Shown piece by piece: positions 37,325 through 47,578 of a stretch of DNA of 64,000 bases. How positions within the stretch are numbered: position 1 is the stretch's first letter; each line of letters opens with the position of its first letter. The position numbers and the translations under genes were made by a program. Under the pieces are notes generated by a model. That model made no database searches and was not told the origin of the DNA. It saw only the letters and a list, made by a program, of their open reading frames with translations. Source of the DNA: an uncultured Blautia sp. (GTDB lineage Bacteria; Bacillota; Clostridia; Lachnospirales; Lachnospiraceae); the NCBI GenBank assembly GCA_946557785.1, contig CAMNTH010000001.1, forward strand, positions 186,001 through 250,000, in the 5' to 3' direction.

Positions 37325-38064
37325 AACAGAATTACGGAGAATATCGTTTTACCTGGAAGGAAATAGGGAAATACTTGGTTCAAAGTACATTTTTATGCGG
37401 CGCTGCGGATTATCTTTTTTACAAAAGCTGGTGGGGAATGCTGGCATTGCCTCTGGCGGCAGTCCTGTTTTTCAGATGGAAGAAAAAGCAGCTGATTCGA
37501 GAACGAAGGAAGCGGCTGAATTATCATTTCAAAGATGCTCTGAATTCCCTAAGTGCTGCAGTACAGGCGGGATACTCTATAGAAAATGCGGTATCAGCCT
37601 GTGCAAGAGACCTGGAACGGCTGTATGGGAAAAATGAGGATATCCTTGAAGAGTTTCACTATATTGAAAGCCAGCAGAGAATCAGTGTGCCTGTAGAAGA
37701 ACTGTTTTTGGATTTGGGAGAACGCTCCCAGGTGGAGGATATCGAAAGCTTTGCATCCGTACTTTATACGGCCAAGAGAACCGGTGGGGATATGGATAAA
37801 GTAATCCAGAAGGTTGCCAGAATGCTTGGAGATAAGATTGATGTTAAAAAAGAAATTGATACAACTTTGTCTGCTAAAAAGTCAGAACAGGCGATCATGA
37901 GCCTGATGCCTGCCGGAATCATTCTTTATATGCAGATTAGTTCTCCTGGGTTTTTAAGTGTATTGTATGGGAATCCTGTTGGAATTTGCGCTATGACAGT
38001 GTGTCTTGGAATTTATGCATCCGCATATTGGCTTGGCAGACGGATTGTGGATATTGAAGTGTAG
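37321..38064 (+). CDS. TadB-like type II secretion F-domain protein
   Basis: FKDALNSLSAAVQAGYSIENAV; T2SSF-like TM layout. Confidence 0.87.
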   Translation: MKQNYGEYRFTWKEIGKYLVQSTFLCGAADYLFYKSWWGMLALPLAAVLFFRWKKKQLIRERRKRLNYHFKDALNSLSAAVQAGYSIENAVSACARDLERLYGKNEDILEEFHYIESQQRISVPVEELFLDLGERSQVEDIESFASVLYTAKRTGGDMDKVIQKVARMLGDKIDVKKEIDTTLSAKKSEQAIMSLMPAGIILYMQISSPGFLSVLYGNPVGICAMTVCLGIYASAYWLGRRIVDIEV

Positions 38065-38076
38065 GGAGTTGACGAA

Positions 38077-39105
38077 ATGGAAGTACACATCATTCTTTTG
38101 GCAATGGTCACTGGAATTATGTTTGCCTGGAAGATTGGTCTGCTGCATCTGAATGTTCTGGAAGACTGTAAGGGGCGGAGGTTATTTCTGACCGTAGCGC
38201 TTGCCGGAAATCTGCTGGGATTTCTGGTGACTTTTACAAGTGAGGGAGGAACTGTTTACTCTAACGGGCACAGATTGGAAAGAACCCAGGATGGAGATTA
38301 CCAGGAGAAGTTTCTGGTATCCGTGGATGGCGAACATACGGGAAGCATGTATGTGGAGGTCCCTGGAAAAGAGAATGGCGAAGAACAAGAGATAAATAAT
38401 GGAAGGATTCTTTCAGAAGAAGAGGAAAGAGAGCGCACTTTAAGAGAAGCGATTGCTGCTTATAATGAAAAAAAGAACGATCCTGATTATTATTACCTGC
38501 CAAAAGAGTGGGAAGGAAAGCATCTGGAATGGGAGATCCCTAAGGATCGTTCCGGTACGATGCTTGCAGGCTTAAGCCTGTTTGCAGCACTGGCAATTTT
38601 AATGAGGCGTGTACAGGAGGAACAGGAAGCAAGAAGAAAACGCTCAGAGCAGCTTCTGATGGATTACCCTGGATTGGTAATGAAATTTACCTTATTGGTG
38701 CAGGCCGGGATGACGGTACGAAAGGCATTTCAGAAGATTGCAGCAGATTACCGCAGAAAGTCCAATGGCCAAAGACGGTATGCATATGAAGAGGTAGCGG
38801 CAGCCTGCCTGGAAATGGAAGGCGGTGTGTCTGAAGCGGAGGCATACAGGCGGTTTGGGGAAAGATGCGGTCAGATTAAATACAAAACCTTCTCTATTTT
38901 ATTGATTCAGAATCTCCAGAAAGGCAGCAGGCGCATGGGGGAGTTGCTGGAAAAGGAGTCAATGGAAGCATGGGACGAGCGAAAACGTAAGGCACGGGTG
39001 CTGGGAGAATTGGCTGCTGCCAAGCTTCTGTTTCCCATGGTGATGATGCTGGCAGTGGTTATGGCGATTATTATGATACCGGCCTTTTTGACGTTTTATG
39101 GATAA
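38077..39105 (+). CDS. TadC-like type II secretion F-domain protein
   Basis: YPGLVMKFTLLVQAGMTVRKAFQKIA; position after TadB. Confidence 0.82.
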   Translation: MEVHIILLAMVTGIMFAWKIGLLHLNVLEDCKGRRLFLTVALAGNLLGFLVTFTSEGGTVYSNGHRLERTQDGDYQEKFLVSVDGEHTGSMYVEVPGKENGEEQEINNGRILSEEEERERTLREAIAAYNEKKNDPDYYYLPKEWEGKHLEWEIPKDRSGTMLAGLSLFAALAILMRRVQEEQEARRKRSEQLLMDYPGLVMKFTLLVQAGMTVRKAFQKIAADYRRKSNGQRRYAYEEVAAACLEMEGGVSEAEAYRRFGERCGQIKYKTFSILLIQNLQKGSRRMGELLEKESMEAWDERKRKARVLGELAAAKLLFPMVMMLAVVMAIIMIPAFLTFYG

Positions 39106-39129
39106 GCAGGAGAAATGGGAGGAACAGAT

Positions 39130-39309
39130 ATGTGTAGATTTTGGAAGTTTGCGAAAAGCTTTATACGAGAAGAAGAGGCAGTGGGAGTAGTAGAGATTAT
39201 TTTGATCCTTGTGGTTCTGATCGGCCTTGTGGTTATTTTCAGGGATCAGCTTACAAGCCTGATAAATAAACTGTTGTCTAAGATCGCAAAGCAGAGCAAT
39301 GCAGTTTAA
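39130..39309 (+). CDS. Flp1-like pilin
   Basis: EEEAVGVVEIILILVVLIGLVVIFRDQL, short single-TM prepilin-like protein. Confidence 0.82.
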   Translation: MCRFWKFAKSFIREEEAVGVVEIILILVVLIGLVVIFRDQLTSLINKLLSKIAKQSNAV

Positions 39310-39334
39310 AGGCTAAAAAAGGGAGGTGTATGAA

Positions 39335-40849
39335 ATGGAAAAAAGAGGAAGCATCACCATATTTTTAACCCTGATACTGGGGCTGATACTGTCACTTATA
39401 TGTACAGGCATTGAATCCGTAAGAATGGCGGCGGCCAGGACGCAGATTCTTGGAAGCGTGGATGTGGGGCTTTATTCTTTATTCGGGCAGTATGATAAAG
39501 CACTTTTAAAGGAATACGATCTGTTTTTTCTGGATGGTTCCTGCGGCGGAGGCGCCCTGGATATGGCCGGGATATACGATAATATGGAATCCTACATAAA
39601 ACCTGCATTAAAACAGAACAGCCAGAAGCTTTCCATTGTGCAGGGCGGTTTTTCGGGCTATGAACTGGCAACGGATGAATCAGGTGCTTCCTTTTACCAT
39701 CAGGTTGTGCAGTATATGCGTGATACCCTTGGAAGCCAGGGGGTACAGCTCCTTCTGAATAAAATAAAGAACCGCGAAAAAAGAACAAAAGAGGCTGAGA
39801 GAAACGGAAGCCTAGCAGAAGAAGGAAATACTCTGGAGCATTACGAAGCAGAAATGAATTCTGCGGCAGAAAACAGCCAGGCAGCACTGGAAGAGGCGAA
39901 TGGAAGCAATCAGGGAAATAATGGAGGTGAATTTAGCAGCGGTTTTGATAATGGCGGTGCAGCGCCGGAGTTTTCCAGCAGTTCTAACCAGAGCGTGACA
40001 AATCCTATCACGGTAATCAGGCGAATACGCAGGATGGGAATTTTGCAGTTGGTACTTCCCCCTGGAGCCAGTGTTTCTGAGAAGGAAATATCAAGAAGGA
40101 CTCTTATTTCCGGAAGGACTTTACAAAGGGGGATGCCGGTTACTGGAAAGCATAAAAAAGATTCCGGGTATACGGCGCAGATATTATTTCAGCAATACCT
40201 CCTGGACAAGCTTGGGAACTTCCGAAGGCCGGGAGGGAAAGGGCACGGCCTGGATTACCAGGTGGAGTATATCCTGGAAGGAAAAGACAATGATCTTGAC
40301 AATCTGAAAGGGGTGGCAGGGAAGCTCCTGCTTATCAGAGAAGGGGTGAACTTTGCCCATCTTCTTTCAGACCCGGAAAAGCGCAGCCAGGCGGCAGCGC
40401 TGGCTATGACCATAGCGTCTGCCTTTCTGGTACCGCCTGCTGCTGCAGTCATTGAAAAAGCGCTGCTGCTCTGCTGGGCTTTTGGAGAAAGTATTTTAGA
40501 TGTCCGGGAGCTTTTAGACGGAGGCCGTATTGCGCTGGTGAAATCGCCAGCGCAATGGCAGCTTTCCCTTGGGAACCTGGCAAATCTGCTGGATAGCCTG
40601 GATACCAGAAGACACAGCACTTCGGATGGAATGTCTTATGAAGATTACCTTCAGACCCTTCTCGTTTCCAAGAGTAAAAACATTAAACTAGAAAGGGGAA
40701 TGGATATGATAGAACTGAGAATACGCGCCATGCCTGAAAGGGAGAATTTTCAGCTGGACTCCTGCATAACGGCCATTGATGCTTCTATGGATATCCGGGC
40801 AAATAAGCGTAAGGTTTTTACAGTAACCAAACAGTATTGTTATGACTAA
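39335..40849 (+). CDS. DUF5702-like Tad-cluster protein
   Basis: EKRGSITIFLTLILGLILSLICTGIESVRMAAARTQ. Confidence 0.72.
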   Translation: MEKRGSITIFLTLILGLILSLICTGIESVRMAAARTQILGSVDVGLYSLFGQYDKALLKEYDLFFLDGSCGGGALDMAGIYDNMESYIKPALKQNSQKLSIVQGGFSGYELATDESGASFYHQVVQYMRDTLGSQGVQLLLNKIKNREKRTKEAERNGSLAEEGNTLEHYEAEMNSAAENSQAALEEANGSNQGNNGGEFSSGFDNGGAAPEFSSSSNQSVTNPITVIRRIRRMGILQLVLPPGASVSEKEISRRTLISGRTLQRGMPVTGKHKKDSGYTAQILFQQYLLDKLGNFRRPGGKGHGLDYQVEYILEGKDNDLDNLKGVAGKLLLIREGVNFAHLLSDPEKRSQAAALAMTIASAFLVPPAAAVIEKALLLCWAFGESILDVRELLDGGRIALVKSPAQWQLSLGNLANLLDSLDTRRHSTSDGMSYEDYLQTLLVSKSKNIKLERGMDMIELRIRAMPERENFQLDSCITAIDASMDIRANKRKVFTVTKQYCYD

Positions 40850-40875
40850 AAGAGCAGGAAAAGAGGTGTAGAAAG

Positions 40876-41730
40876 ATGCTTTTTCGGAGAGATAAGATAA
40901 AATTCCATCAGAATAAAGAACATGAGATAGATGAAACTGGGAATAAAAAATGGGAATTAAGGGATTTTACTCATACAAAAAAATATAAAGAAAGGAATCG
41001 CTCTCATAAAAACAGCAGGCTTTTGCTTACCCCGATGGGCAGAAGCGTAAAAAATCTTTCTGGAAAAGTATCTTTTTGCACCTTTTTTCACACCGTCAGG
41101 AAGGCGAGCCTGGCAGTGGAGACTGCAATGGTGCTTCCCATGTTTTTTCTGGGTATTGTAACAATGATTTCTTTTATGGATATTTATAAGGTGCAGACAG
41201 AACATTTCATGAAGCTTTGTGATCGGACCAAGGAAGCAGGGATGTATGCCTATGCACTGGGCGGGAATGGCCCTGGGGAAGTGACTCTGTGGGATACTTA
41301 TTCTTATAAACCTATTGGAGGACTTGTCCCCCTGCCAGAGCTTCGAATGTACAATAGGATAAAGGTACATGCATGGACTGGAATCGAATATGAAGCTTTT
41401 GAAGACAGCCAGGAGCCGAATGAGGAAATGGTGTATATGTCAGAGTCCGGGGAAGTATATCATCGGAATTTGGGATGCAGCTTTTTAAATCTGTCTGTAA
41501 GCCAGGTGGGAGGCGGCAGTATCGCATCTGCCAGAAATGCATATGGGGAGAAATATGCGCCCTGTGAAATATGCAGCCGGAATCAGAAGCCAGGCGGTAC
41601 GGTTTATATTACGAAGAAAGGAAATCGGTACCATAATGCAGCCAACTGCAGGGGGCTTACCAGAACCATTCGCATGGTAAAAAAATCAGAAACTAAAGGA
41701 GTGCCGGCATGCAGCCGGTGCGGATCATAG
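40876..41730 (+). CDS. TadE-like minor pilin with tandem Cys-motif C-terminus
   Basis: ASLAVETAMVLPMFFLGIV; two VY-x-YH-x-C-x-PC-x2-C type repeats. Confidence 0.7.
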   Translation: MLFRRDKIKFHQNKEHEIDETGNKKWELRDFTHTKKYKERNRSHKNSRLLLTPMGRSVKNLSGKVSFCTFFHTVRKASLAVETAMVLPMFFLGIVTMISFMDIYKVQTEHFMKLCDRTKEAGMYAYALGGNGPGEVTLWDTYSYKPIGGLVPLPELRMYNRIKVHAWTGIEYEAFEDSQEPNEEMVYMSESGEVYHRNLGCSFLNLSVSQVGGGSIASARNAYGEKYAPCEICSRNQKPGGTVYITKKGNRYHNAANCRGLTRTIRMVKKSETKGVPACSRCGS

Positions 41731-41735
41731 GAGGT

Positions 41736-42155
41736 ATGGAAGTGAAGGAGGTATGCATATTGACATTTCTTGGTATAAATGCCTGGCTGGATATAAAAAA
41801 ACAGGAAATCTCTCTTATAACTGTGGGTTTATTTTCAGCGGTGGGATTTTTATGGCTGTTTTATAATGAGGGAAGTTTGTTGGAAATCGTAGTTCCCTTG
41901 GCAGTGGGAGCGCTTTTCCTGGCCCTTAGCATAGCAGCCAGGGGAGCAATAGGAATGGGAGATTCCTGGATGCTTATGTCCCTTGGGCCTTGGCTGGGAA
42001 CAGAGGGATTTTTGTGGACACTTTGTATTGGAATGCTGCTGGCTGGAGGATGGTCATTAATTTTATTGGCAATCCTGAAGAAGAACAGACATACGGAAAT
42101 CCCTTTTGTTCCTTTTTTGCTTACAGGATATGTGGGAGGTTTGATCTTATGGTGA
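41736..42155 (+). CDS. Second A24 prepilin peptidase-like protein
   Basis: IGMGDSWMLMSLG; NAWLDIKKQEI N-terminal motif. Confidence 0.75.
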   Translation: MEVKEVCILTFLGINAWLDIKKQEISLITVGLFSAVGFLWLFYNEGSLLEIVVPLAVGALFLALSIAARGAIGMGDSWMLMSLGPWLGTEGFLWTLCIGMLLAGGWSLILLAILKKNRHTEIPFVPFLLTGYVGGLILW

Positions 42156-42571
42156 AAAAAGGAAGTTTTACATTGGAGGCTGCCTGTGTTATGCCCATCA
42201 TACTGCTTGCCCTAATGGGAAGTCTGTATCTGTGCTTTTTTGTACATAACAGAGCATGGCTTACTGCAGCCGCCTATGAAGCTGCGCTGGCAGGAAGTAT
42301 GGAAGGGATCAAAAGGGACGGAGCGGTTTCAGAGACAGCTGGTATGAGGTGCAAAGAGTTGGGAAACATGGGATTTCTCGGTGTGGAGAATTTAAGTACC
42401 CATGTTAATGCAGGAAAAAAGGTCCAGGTATCCTATCAGTTTCAGACGATTAAAGGATACGGAGGTTTTCAATGGAAGACAAAAGCTGTAGGCCAGTCTG
42501 CAGTGATATATCCTGTAAAGTGGATCAGGACAATAAAGTCCGCATCGGAGATTGTTTGGGGAGATGAATAA
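42149..42571 (+). CDS. TadE-like pseudopilin
   Basis: MVKKGSFTLEAACVMPIILLALMGSLYL. Confidence 0.75.
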   Translation: MVKKGSFTLEAACVMPIILLALMGSLYLCFFVHNRAWLTAAAYEAALAGSMEGIKRDGAVSETAGMRCKELGNMGFLGVENLSTHVNAGKKVQVSYQFQTIKGYGGFQWKTKAVGQSAVIYPVKWIRTIKSASEIVWGDE

Positions 42572-43919
42572 AATGAGATCAGAATATAAAAGGGATATGA
42601 ATCACAATTACCTGGTTCTTTACGGAGAGCAGGCAATTGATACCTCTTCATATCAGGTAAGGATGCTGGCCGGAAATGTGCTGCCATCTGTTTTGAAATG
42701 CAGGATTCAGAGTGTGGATGGAAGCATGATGTTTTATTATGATGTAACCTCCCGGCAGTCCATTTCTTCTCTTTATGACGAGAAGAAATTTAAGAAAGAG
42801 GATCTGCAGATTATATTTGGCGGATTTCTCAATGCTTTGGAAGAAATGGGAGAGTATCTGCTGAATCCGGGACAACTTATAATCAGTCCGGATTATGTAT
42901 TTATGGATGTAGAGAAAAAGGGACTTTATTTTTGTTATCTTCCTGGTTATGAAAAAGAAGTACAGGAACAATTCCGTTCCTTTATGGAATATATTCTGCC
43001 TAAATTGGACCATACGGATGGAAAAGCCGTAATGCTGGGGTACGGGGTATACAGAAGCGCACTGGAAGAAAGTTTTCATTTGGAACATATAAAAAAAGAG
43101 CTTTATCAGACCAGGGAAGAAAAGGATGAAGAGGCTGCCGTTTCGGATATGCTTTTGCAAAAGGAAGAGAAAACTGATTCCGGGAAAGAGCTTGAAGCGG
43201 GAGATATCATATTGGACTGGGAACAGGAAACGTACCAGAGGAAAGAACAGAAGAAGGCAGGGCTTAAAGGGAAAATAGCAGCACTCCTTGCAGCAGGCCT
43301 GACAGCCATGGCTATGCTTGGAATTTTGGCTGCCAATTACCTGGGGTATCTTCCATGGCTGAATGTGGAAGCTGCCATAGGAGTTGGGATTGCAGTACTG
43401 GGCAGTATATTATTTATAAGCCTGCTTGCAGGACACAAGAAACTCCAGAACCAAAAAAACTGGAGAAGCGAAGCAGAAAAGAACCGGATGGTACGTGAAA
43501 GACAGGAAGCCATACCTGGAAATGGGAAGCAAGAGGATATAAAGGCTCCTTTAGAAGATACGGCCGCATCTCAGACACAGAATGTTGGGGAAACCATTGT
43601 TTTATCAGCTAATATCATGTCGGGTCCTGCGAGCCTTGTGAGTAAAGAACCAGGAGAATTGGCAACCATTTATCTGAAAGACGATCTGACAGTAATTGGC
43701 AAGCTTGAAACAGCCTGCGATGCAGTCATCCCCTATCCTACAGTCAGCAGAGTCCACGGAAAAATCCGTAAACGGGGAGAAGAATACTACCTTACAGATT
43801 TGAATTCCAGAAATGGAACCTCTGTAAACGGTAAAATGCTGAAGGGAGATGAAGAATATTTGCTTCAGGATGAAGACGAGGTGGATTTTGCCCAGGCACG
43901 GTATATTTTTTTAAAATGA
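42567..43919 (+). CDS. DUF6382-like + FHA domain membrane protein
   Basis: C-terminal FHA: IPYPTVSRVHGKIRKRGEEYYLTDLNSRNGTSVNG. Confidence 0.8.
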   Translation, partial: NKMRSEYKRDMNHNYLVLYGEQAIDTSSYQVRMLAGNVLPSVLKCRIQSVDGSMMFYYDVTSRQSISSLYDEKKFKKEDLQIIFGGFLNALEEMGEYLLNPGQLIISPDYVFMDVEKKGLYFCYLPGYEKEVQEQFRSFMEYILPKLDHTDGKAVMLGYGVYRSALEESFHLEHIKKELYQTREEKDEEAAVSDMLLQKEEKTDSGKELEAGDIILDWEQETYQRKEQKKAGLKGKIAALLAAGLTAMAMLGILAANYLGYLPWLNVEAAIGVGIAVLGSILFISLLAGHKKLQNQKNWRSEAEKNRMVRERQEAIPGNGKQEDIKAPLEDTAASQTQNVGETIVLSANIMSGPASLVSKEPGELATIYLKDDLTVIGKLETACDAVIPYPTVSRVHGKIRKRGEEYYLTDLNSRNGTSVNGKMLKGDEEYLLQDEDEVDFAQARYIFLK

Positions 43920-44001
43920 ATTTCATGCAGGATTCCCACCTTTATTACTAAAGTCTATGATACTATAAACAAATTCCATCTGGGAAATAGTGTCAATACA
44001 G

Positions 44002-44030
44002 TTTACATAATTTGTGGAATCTGCTAAAAT
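44002..44030 (+). promoter_or_regulatory. Promoter of rhomboid gene
   Basis: TTTACA-N17-TAAAAT. Confidence 0.65.
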
Positions 44031-44066
44031 GACTCTGAAAGATAGTAAGGTATAAAGGAGACATTT

Positions 44067-44681
44067 GTGGAGGAATTGCGGGAAGAATTAAAAAAAGAGC
44101 CGATGACGGCTGTAATGATTATTTTAAATGTACTGGTATTTCTTGCAGCAGAGATAACAGGCGGAAGCGAGAAGATCGACCATATGCTGGCATGGGGAGC
44201 AGGTTATACGCCATTGATACTGGAATACGGGGAATGGTACAGGATTATTACAAGCATGTTTCTGCACTTCGGAATCACCCACCTGGTAAATAATATGCTG
44301 TTATTATTTGTGCTTGGAGGACGATTGGAACGTACTGTAGGAAAATTAAGGTTTGCCTTAATATATCTTATTGGCGGAATTTCCGGGAATATATTATCCT
44401 TGGCGGCAGACATGAAAACCTTAGATTTTGCAGTATCGGCAGGCGCTTCCGGGGCAGTTTTTGCGGTGATGGGAGCCATGATATATGTAGTGCTTCGTAA
44501 AAAGGGGCGTGTAGAAGATGTTACGGCGCGTCAAATGCTTATCATGGCTGCCTTATCATTATACTTTGGCTTAACCAGCAGCGGAGTGGACAATGCTGCC
44601 CACATAGGAGGAATGATCAGCGGTTTTTTACTGGCTGTACTGCTGTATCATCCCAGAAAAATCCGAACCTCAGTGCCCTGA
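44067..44681 (+). CDS. Rhomboid family intramembrane serine protease (GTG start)
   Basis: GASGAVFAVMGA, NAAHIGGMISGF. Confidence 0.93.
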   Translation: MEELREELKKEPMTAVMIILNVLVFLAAEITGGSEKIDHMLAWGAGYTPLILEYGEWYRIITSMFLHFGITHLVNNMLLLFVLGGRLERTVGKLRFALIYLIGGISGNILSLAADMKTLDFAVSAGASGAVFAVMGAMIYVVLRKKGRVEDVTARQMLIMAALSLYFGLTSSGVDNAAHIGGMISGFLLAVLLYHPRKIRTSVP

Positions 44682-45322
44682 TCGGGAACACTGTTGATTT
44701 CAAGAGATCCGCCATGTGCTTTAATGATCTGTTGTGTAATGGGAAGACCAAGTCCTGTACCGCCGGCTTTAAATGTTGTGAAGGGGGTAAAAATGTCCTG
44801 CATTTGAGAGACAGTGATTCCGCAGCCATTGTCTTGAATGGTTATGCAGATACCTTCTTCCAGGACTTGGGCCTGTACCCGGATTTCTCCCTGGGGATGG
44901 GAGATGGATTCCTGCGCATTCCGCAGGAGATTCAGCAGCGCCTGACGCATTTTGACCGGATCCAGCGGGATTGTGGGAAGCTGAGAGGGAATATCTGTTT
45001 TTAAGGCAATTCCCAGGTAATCCAGCGTGGATCTGACGGAAGCCAGGATCGTACGAAGAAACGGGTACAGGTCTGTTGGGCGCAGGGTTAGTTTTCCGGA
45101 ATTATTGTAATCGGACAATTCATTAAGCAGTTCTTTAACATATTCCAGACTGTCCATGATATCATCCCAACCATCGTAAGCAGCAATTTCAGGGTGAGAG
45201 GAAGCCATTAATTGCAGCTCGCTGTTAATAAGAGTAAGAGGGTTTCGCAGCTCATGGGATAATTTTGAAAGGGTAAACTGGAAATTTTTTTCTTGTTGTT
45301 TTGCTGTGGTATCAGCCTGCAT
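44648..45322 (-). CDS. Soluble orphan histidine kinase
   Basis: LSHELRNPLTLINSELQLM H-box, LLNLLRNAQESI, IQDNGCGI, GTGLGLPITQQIIKAHGG; no TM or sensor domain. Confidence 0.88.
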   Translation of the reverse strand: MQADTTAKQQEKNFQFTLSKLSHELRNPLTLINSELQLMASSHPEIAAYDGWDDIMDSLEYVKELLNELSDYNNSGKLTLRPTDLYPFLRTILASVRSTLDYLGIALKTDIPSQLPTIPLDPVKMRQALLNLLRNAQESISHPQGEIRVQAQVLEEGICITIQDNGCGITVSQMQDIFTPFTTFKAGGTGLGLPITQQIIKAHGGSLEINSVPDQGTEVRIFLG

Positions 45323-45445
45323 ATCATCACCTCAGGATGAAGTTTAGCACTGCTGTTTTGCAGAATCAATAAATTTCGTATTGAAAAAAACGACAAAATA
45401 CGAGAAAATAAAATAAGAATATCATAAATGGAAGGAGAAATAATT

Positions 45446-45850
45446 ATGGAAAATTGTATTTTTTGTAAAATTGCAAATGGAGAAATTCCATCTGCCACAT
45501 TGTATGAGGACGAGGATTTCCGCGTGATTTTGGATCTGGGACCTGCAAGTAAAGGACATGCATTGATCCTTCCTAAGACTCATGCTGCAAATCTGTATGA
45601 GCTTCCGGATGAACTGGCAGGAAGAGCTATGATTCTTGCAAAAAAGATGGCTGGAAAGATGACGGAAGCATTGAAATGCGATGGATTTAACATTGTACAG
45701 AATAATGGAGAAATAGCGGGACAGACCGTATTTCACTTCCATATGCATCTGATTCCAAGATATCAGGGAGATGGGGTAGGATTAACCTGGACTCCGGGAG
45801 AATTAAGCGAGGAAGTTCGAGATGAGATTCTTGCCAAAATAAACAACTAA
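45446..45850 (+). CDS. HIT family protein
   Basis: CIFCKIANGEIPSATLYED, QTVFHFHMHLIPRY. Confidence 0.95.
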   Translation: MENCIFCKIANGEIPSATLYEDEDFRVILDLGPASKGHALILPKTHAANLYELPDELAGRAMILAKKMAGKMTEALKCDGFNIVQNNGEIAGQTVFHFHMHLIPRYQGDGVGLTWTPGELSEEVRDEILAKINN

Positions 45851-45878
45851 TGCGGTTTTTTGGAGTGGAAATATACAA

Positions 45879-46418
45879 ATGATGAAGAGAAACGGGGATT
45901 TTGAGGATATTTATTTGAAATACCGGAATTTCTCAGTAAATGTTGCCCTGAAAATTGTGAAGAACAAAACTGAAGCAGAGGATATCAGCCAAGACGTATT
46001 TTATAAACTTTACAAGCTTGGTGAAAAGCTGGACTTGAAGAACGATGCTAAGGTTAGGTCGCTGATATTTATGACAACAATGAATAGTGCAAAAGACTAT
46101 TACAAGAGGAGCTACGTGAGGCGGGAACAACTTATGGAGAATGAAGTCGGAGAAGAAACAGGAGACGACAGGTATAATCCGGAAGCAAGACTGCTGCGTA
46201 TGGAAGAAAAAGAATACGAAAGGCTTGTCCTGCAGAAGCTGCATGATAAGAATCCGGTCAATTATGATATTCTGATAAAAACAAAATTCCTTGGCATGTC
46301 TCCAGACTCCGTCGCTGAAGAATACGGATTCACGAGGAATAATGTGAATAACAGAATTCTTAGGACGAAAGCCTGGATTAAAGAAGAACTAGCCAAAATG
46401 TATCATAAATCGGAATAA
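45879..46418 (+). CDS. Sigma-70 family RNA polymerase sigma factor
   Basis: AEDISQDVFYKLYKL region 2; MSPDSVAEEYGFTRNNVNNRILRTKAWIKEEL region 4. Confidence 0.85.
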   Translation: MMKRNGDFEDIYLKYRNFSVNVALKIVKNKTEAEDISQDVFYKLYKLGEKLDLKNDAKVRSLIFMTTMNSAKDYYKRSYVRREQLMENEVGEETGDDRYNPEARLLRMEEKEYERLVLQKLHDKNPVNYDILIKTKFLGMSPDSVAEEYGFTRNNVNNRILRTKAWIKEELAKMYHKSE

Positions 46419-46420
46419 AG

Positions 46421-47488
46421 CTATCTGGCAGAGCATTCTTCGATTAAAGAAGTGATTTGCCGGATAGAGTCCATCTCGCTGCTGCCTGTCATGGTATTAA
46501 TGAAGGTATGGCGGTTAGTATATAATTCTTTAATTGTTTTAAGCAGAATCTCTTCTGTAATTTCCTCTTCTTCCAGCACCATGCTGAAGCCCTGGCGTTC
46601 AAAAGAACGGGCATTGAGAATCTGATCACCGCGGCTTGCTTTGGCAGAAAGCGGGATCAGAAGATTGGGCTTATGAAGTGCATGAAGCTCACAAATTGCA
46701 TTAGCACCGGCACGGGAGATTACGATATCAGCAAGTACGAATAAATCAGGCAGTTCCTGTTTGATATATTCGTATTGTACATATCCTGCAGTATTGGAAA
46801 GGCTTTGATCCATCTTGCCCTTTCCGCAGAGATGGATTACCTGGAAGTCTTTCAGAAGTTCTGGAAGTATCTTGCGGATGTTTTCATTAACAGACGCTGC
46901 ACCCAGACTTCCTCCGATAACCATAAGAACAGGTTTTTGCTCATAAAAACCGCAGAACTTTCTGGCTGCTTCAGGATTTCCGTTCATTAATTCCTGACGA
47001 ATGGGTGTACCGGTAAGGACTGCTTTGTTTTCAGGGAGATTCTTTACGGTTTCCGGAAAATTACAGCAGACCTTTGCTGCTGAAGGAATACACAATTTAT
47101 TGGCAAGACCGGGGGTCATGTCGGACTCGTGAATAATTGCAGGAACCTTACAGCGTTTCGCTGCAACAACTACGGGTACGGTAACAAAGCCTCCTTTTGA
47201 GAATATAACATCTGGTTTCAATTGTTTTAAAAGTTTTTTGGCTTCACTGAAGCCTTTTAATACGCGGAAGGGATCTGAAAAGTTTTTCAGATCAAAATAA
47301 CGTCTTAATTTACCGGAAGAAATTCCGTAATAGGGGATTCCCATTTCTTCAATAAGTTTCTTTTCAATACCATTGTAGGAGCCGATATAGGAAATTTGAT
47401 AACCTTTTTCCTGAAGAGCTGGGATTAATGCGATATTGGGAGTTACATGACCGGCAGTACCGCCGCCGGTAAGAACGATATGTTTCAT
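46421..47488 (-). CDS. murG: UDP-GlcNAc:undecaprenyl-PP-MurNAc-pentapeptide GlcNAc transferase (MurG)
   Basis: [59 protein letters not shown]. Confidence 0.93.
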   Translation of the reverse strand: MKHIVLTGGGTAGHVTPNIALIPALQEKGYQISYIGSYNGIEKKLIEEMGIPYYGISSGKLRRYFDLKNFSDPFRVLKGFSEAKKLLKQLKPDVIFSKGGFVTVPVVVAAKRCKVPAIIHESDMTPGLANKLCIPSAAKVCCNFPETVKNLPENKAVLTGTPIRQELMNGNPEAARKFCGFYEQKPVLMVIGGSLGAASVNENIRKILPELLKDFQVIHLCGKGKMDQSLSNTAGYVQYEYIKQELPDLFVLADIVISRAGANAICELHALHKPNLLIPLSAKASRGDQILNARSFERQGFSMVLEEEEITEEILLKTIKELYTNRHTFINTMTGSSEMDSIRQITSLIEECSAR

Positions 47489-47578
47489 AGGATACCTCCT
47501 GAAAATCTTTTTACTATCAATAACTATGAACCCCTGCGGAACAATTGTCAAGGAAAGATCATTTTTTAGGAGAAAAAC

